Positions 62,991 to 64,000 of a stretch of 64,000 bases of DNA are shown here, piece after piece. The notes below the pieces were generated by a model that saw only the letters and a list, made by a program, of their open reading frames with translations, made no database searches and was not told the origin of the DNA. Every line of letters begins with the position of its first letter. The first letter of the stretch is position 1. Source of the DNA: Psychrobacillus sp044762745 (lineage in GTDB: Bacteria; Bacillota; Bacilli; Bacillales_A; Planococcaceae); the NCBI RefSeq assembly GCF_044762745.1, contig NZ_JBIWEX010000020.1, forward strand, positions 1 to 64,000, in the 5' to 3' direction. Both the position numbers and the translations under genes were made by a program.

Positions 62991-63026
62991 AAAAGAGAAG
63001 AGCCCTAAACGTTTCTCTTCTCTTTT
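62991..63026 (-). terminator. Terminator of the monooxygenase gene
   Basis: Perfect 12-bp stem AAAAGAGAAGAG (62991-63002) with CTCTTCTCTTTT (63015-63026) and T-rich extension on the minus strand, 16 nt past the stop. Confidence 0.85.
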
Positions 63027-63042
63027 AGCTATATTTTATTTA

Positions 63043-64000
63043 TTATGCGAAATACGTGTTCGGCTCTAAGTCACAAAGAATACGTCCATGTGTTTCTAAA
63101 AGTGAACTTGGCGTAATAAAAGCGTGTAAATGCATAGTTATGAAATCTCGATAGAAGGCTTGGAATACATTGCTATTATAAGCAAACACTGAACCAGCTC
63201 CTGCAAGCATTAGATCAAACGATTCTTTACATAACTGATTTGCAAAACCAAATTCAGCTTTCATTCGAATGCTTTCTTTTTGATTAAATAATTTTCCTTG
63301 ACGAGAGTACTCGTCAAGTTTATTTATTACATCGATAAACATTAGACGGGCTGCTTCAATTTTCATTTCCGCTTCTGCAATTTGTAGATGCGTTACGGGT
63401 GCCTCACTCATTTTCTGATAGAAGGTATTGCCAATACCAGCCTTCATGACGCGTTCCATGTGTAAATCGAACCCACCGAGCGCAAGCCCTAATGCAGGAG
63501 CTACAATGGACAATGTTAACGATGGGACAAATGGTGTGCGATATAGTGGCTCTTCCTTTAGTTCATCAATAAGATAATGACCTTGAACCGCTAAACGATC
63601 TAGTGATACACGATGATCCGGGATAAATACATTTTCCATCACGATACTATTACTACCTGAGCCTTTTAACCCCACTACATCCCAATCATCTAAAACCTTC
63701 ACATCATTACGAGGAACAATGAAAATAGCCATTTCTTGTCCACCATTACCATCATCAACAGGGGCACCTGAATAAAACCAGTCTGCATAAGGAGATCCAG
63801 ACACAAATGGCCATTGAGCTTTTTTTACTAAGTAGCCACCCTTGACACGCTCTACATCTATATGAATTGGTTTGAAGTTTCCAGCAAGCACCACATCTTT
63901 ATCGTGGTTTTCTCCAAAAATTTCAGTTAAGGCTTGGCGACCGAAAGCATATGAAACCATATAATCTCGAATATTACTTAAAGATACAAACCACCCAGCA
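63043..64000 (-). CDS. Flavin-dependent monooxygenase of the acyl-CoA dehydrogenase fold, 5' end outside the window
   Basis: The open frame reaches the window edge and continues upstream of the first visible ATG (63960): the in-frame extension reads AGWFVSLSNIRDYM. About 319 residues are present and roughly 80-100 N-terminal ones are missing. KGGYLVKKAQWPFVSGSPYADWFYSGA, DWDVVGLKGSGSNSIVMENVFIP and SSLLETHGRILCDL match the HsaA/group D monooxygenases rather than acyl-CoA dehydrogenases. It would hydroxylate a phenolic ring with reduced flavin from the reductase encoded at 59470-59940. Confidence 0.8.
   Translation of the reverse strand, partial: AGWFVSLSNIRDYMVSYAFGRQALTEIFGENHDKDVVLAGNFKPIHIDVERVKGGYLVKKAQWPFVSGSPYADWFYSGAPVDDGNGGQEMAIFIVPRNDVKVLDDWDVVGLKGSGSNSIVMENVFIPDHRVSLDRLAVQGHYLIDELKEEPLYRTPFVPSLTLSIVAPALGLALGGFDLHMERVMKAGIGNTFYQKMSEAPVTHLQIAEAEMKIEAARLMFIDVINKLDEYSRQGKLFNQKESIRMKAEFGFANQLCKESFDLMLAGAGSVFAYNSNVFQAFYRDFITMHLHAFITPSSLLETHGRILCDLEPNTYFA

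Noticed and set aside
49503..64000. Integrated plasmid, prophage or ICE
   Set aside because: No integrase, phage or conjugation gene and no tRNA or att-like direct repeats are seen within the window. Only the MITE-like element hints at mobility.

Overview
The window looks like chromosome of a low-GC Gram-positive spore-former of the order Bacillales, most likely in the Planococcaceae/Caryophanaceae (Lysinibacillus, Psychrobacillus, Solibacillus type). This is judged from gene content and order, AGGAGG-type ribosome sites, frequent GTG/TTG starts and T-run terminators. The genus is an inference.

Positions 1-49,200 are core chromosome and follow the Bacillus subtilis 'yt' neighbourhood closely, with local rearrangements. 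From left to right this part holds: aroA (chorismate mutase/DAHP synthase), an FtsA-like protein, ytxH, ytxG, murC, the DNA translocase sftA, ytpR-ytpQ-ytpP, a lipoprotein, a DUF84 phosphatase and ytoP; then ytzB, ytnP, trmB, a lipid kinase, ytlQ, the RNA phosphodiesterase, dat and pepV; then an HTH protein, an RsuA-type pseudouridine synthase, a MOP flippase, an HI0933-type flavoprotein and an AlkD-like protein. After these come trpE-trpG under a Trp-specific T-box and leuS under a Leu-specific T-box. The part closes with scoA-scoB, an MFS transporter, the tRNA-modification pair ytqA-ytqB, the alkylpyrone pair bpsA-bpsB, malic enzyme, a divergent SAICAR-synthetase-like gene, a YtpA-like hydrolase, ytoA, a TetR regulator, a DUF2798 protein, metK under a SAM-I riboswitch, pckA, ytmA, ytkD and a CPBP protein.

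From about 49,500 to the right end the content becomes accessory and catabolic. A seven-gene minus-strand operon (57,583 to 51,029) encodes an FMN adenylyltransferase-like RibF paralog, an isocitrate-lyase/PEP-mutase family lyase, two fumarate-reductase-like FAD dehydrogenases, an SDR, a GlcG/HbpS protein and an Asp/Glu-racemase-like protein. A four-gene minus-strand operon (61,889 to 58,685) encodes two tandem extradiol dioxygenases, a flavin reductase and a 2-oxopentenoate hydratase/oxalocrotonate decarboxylase. To its right lie an SMP-30 protein and the C-terminal three quarters of a flavin-dependent monooxygenase of the acyl-CoA-dehydrogenase fold, which runs off the window. A fumarylacetoacetase-family hydrolase lies at the left edge. 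Together they suggest monooxygenation, extradiol ring cleavage, then hydratase/lyase steps on an aromatic or heteroaromatic compound. The substrate cannot be named from the sequence. A cre-like site precedes the seven-gene operon and a perfect palindrome precedes the four-gene one.

The intergenic DNA is unusually structured. Two MITE-like elements (14,481-14,876 and 57,873-58,460) share terminal inverted repeats, GC-rich long palindromes and internal arrays of exactly 21-bp period. A third, free-standing 21-bp array lies between trpG and leuS. Two further foldable intergenic elements lie beside ytpR and upstream of the flippase gene.
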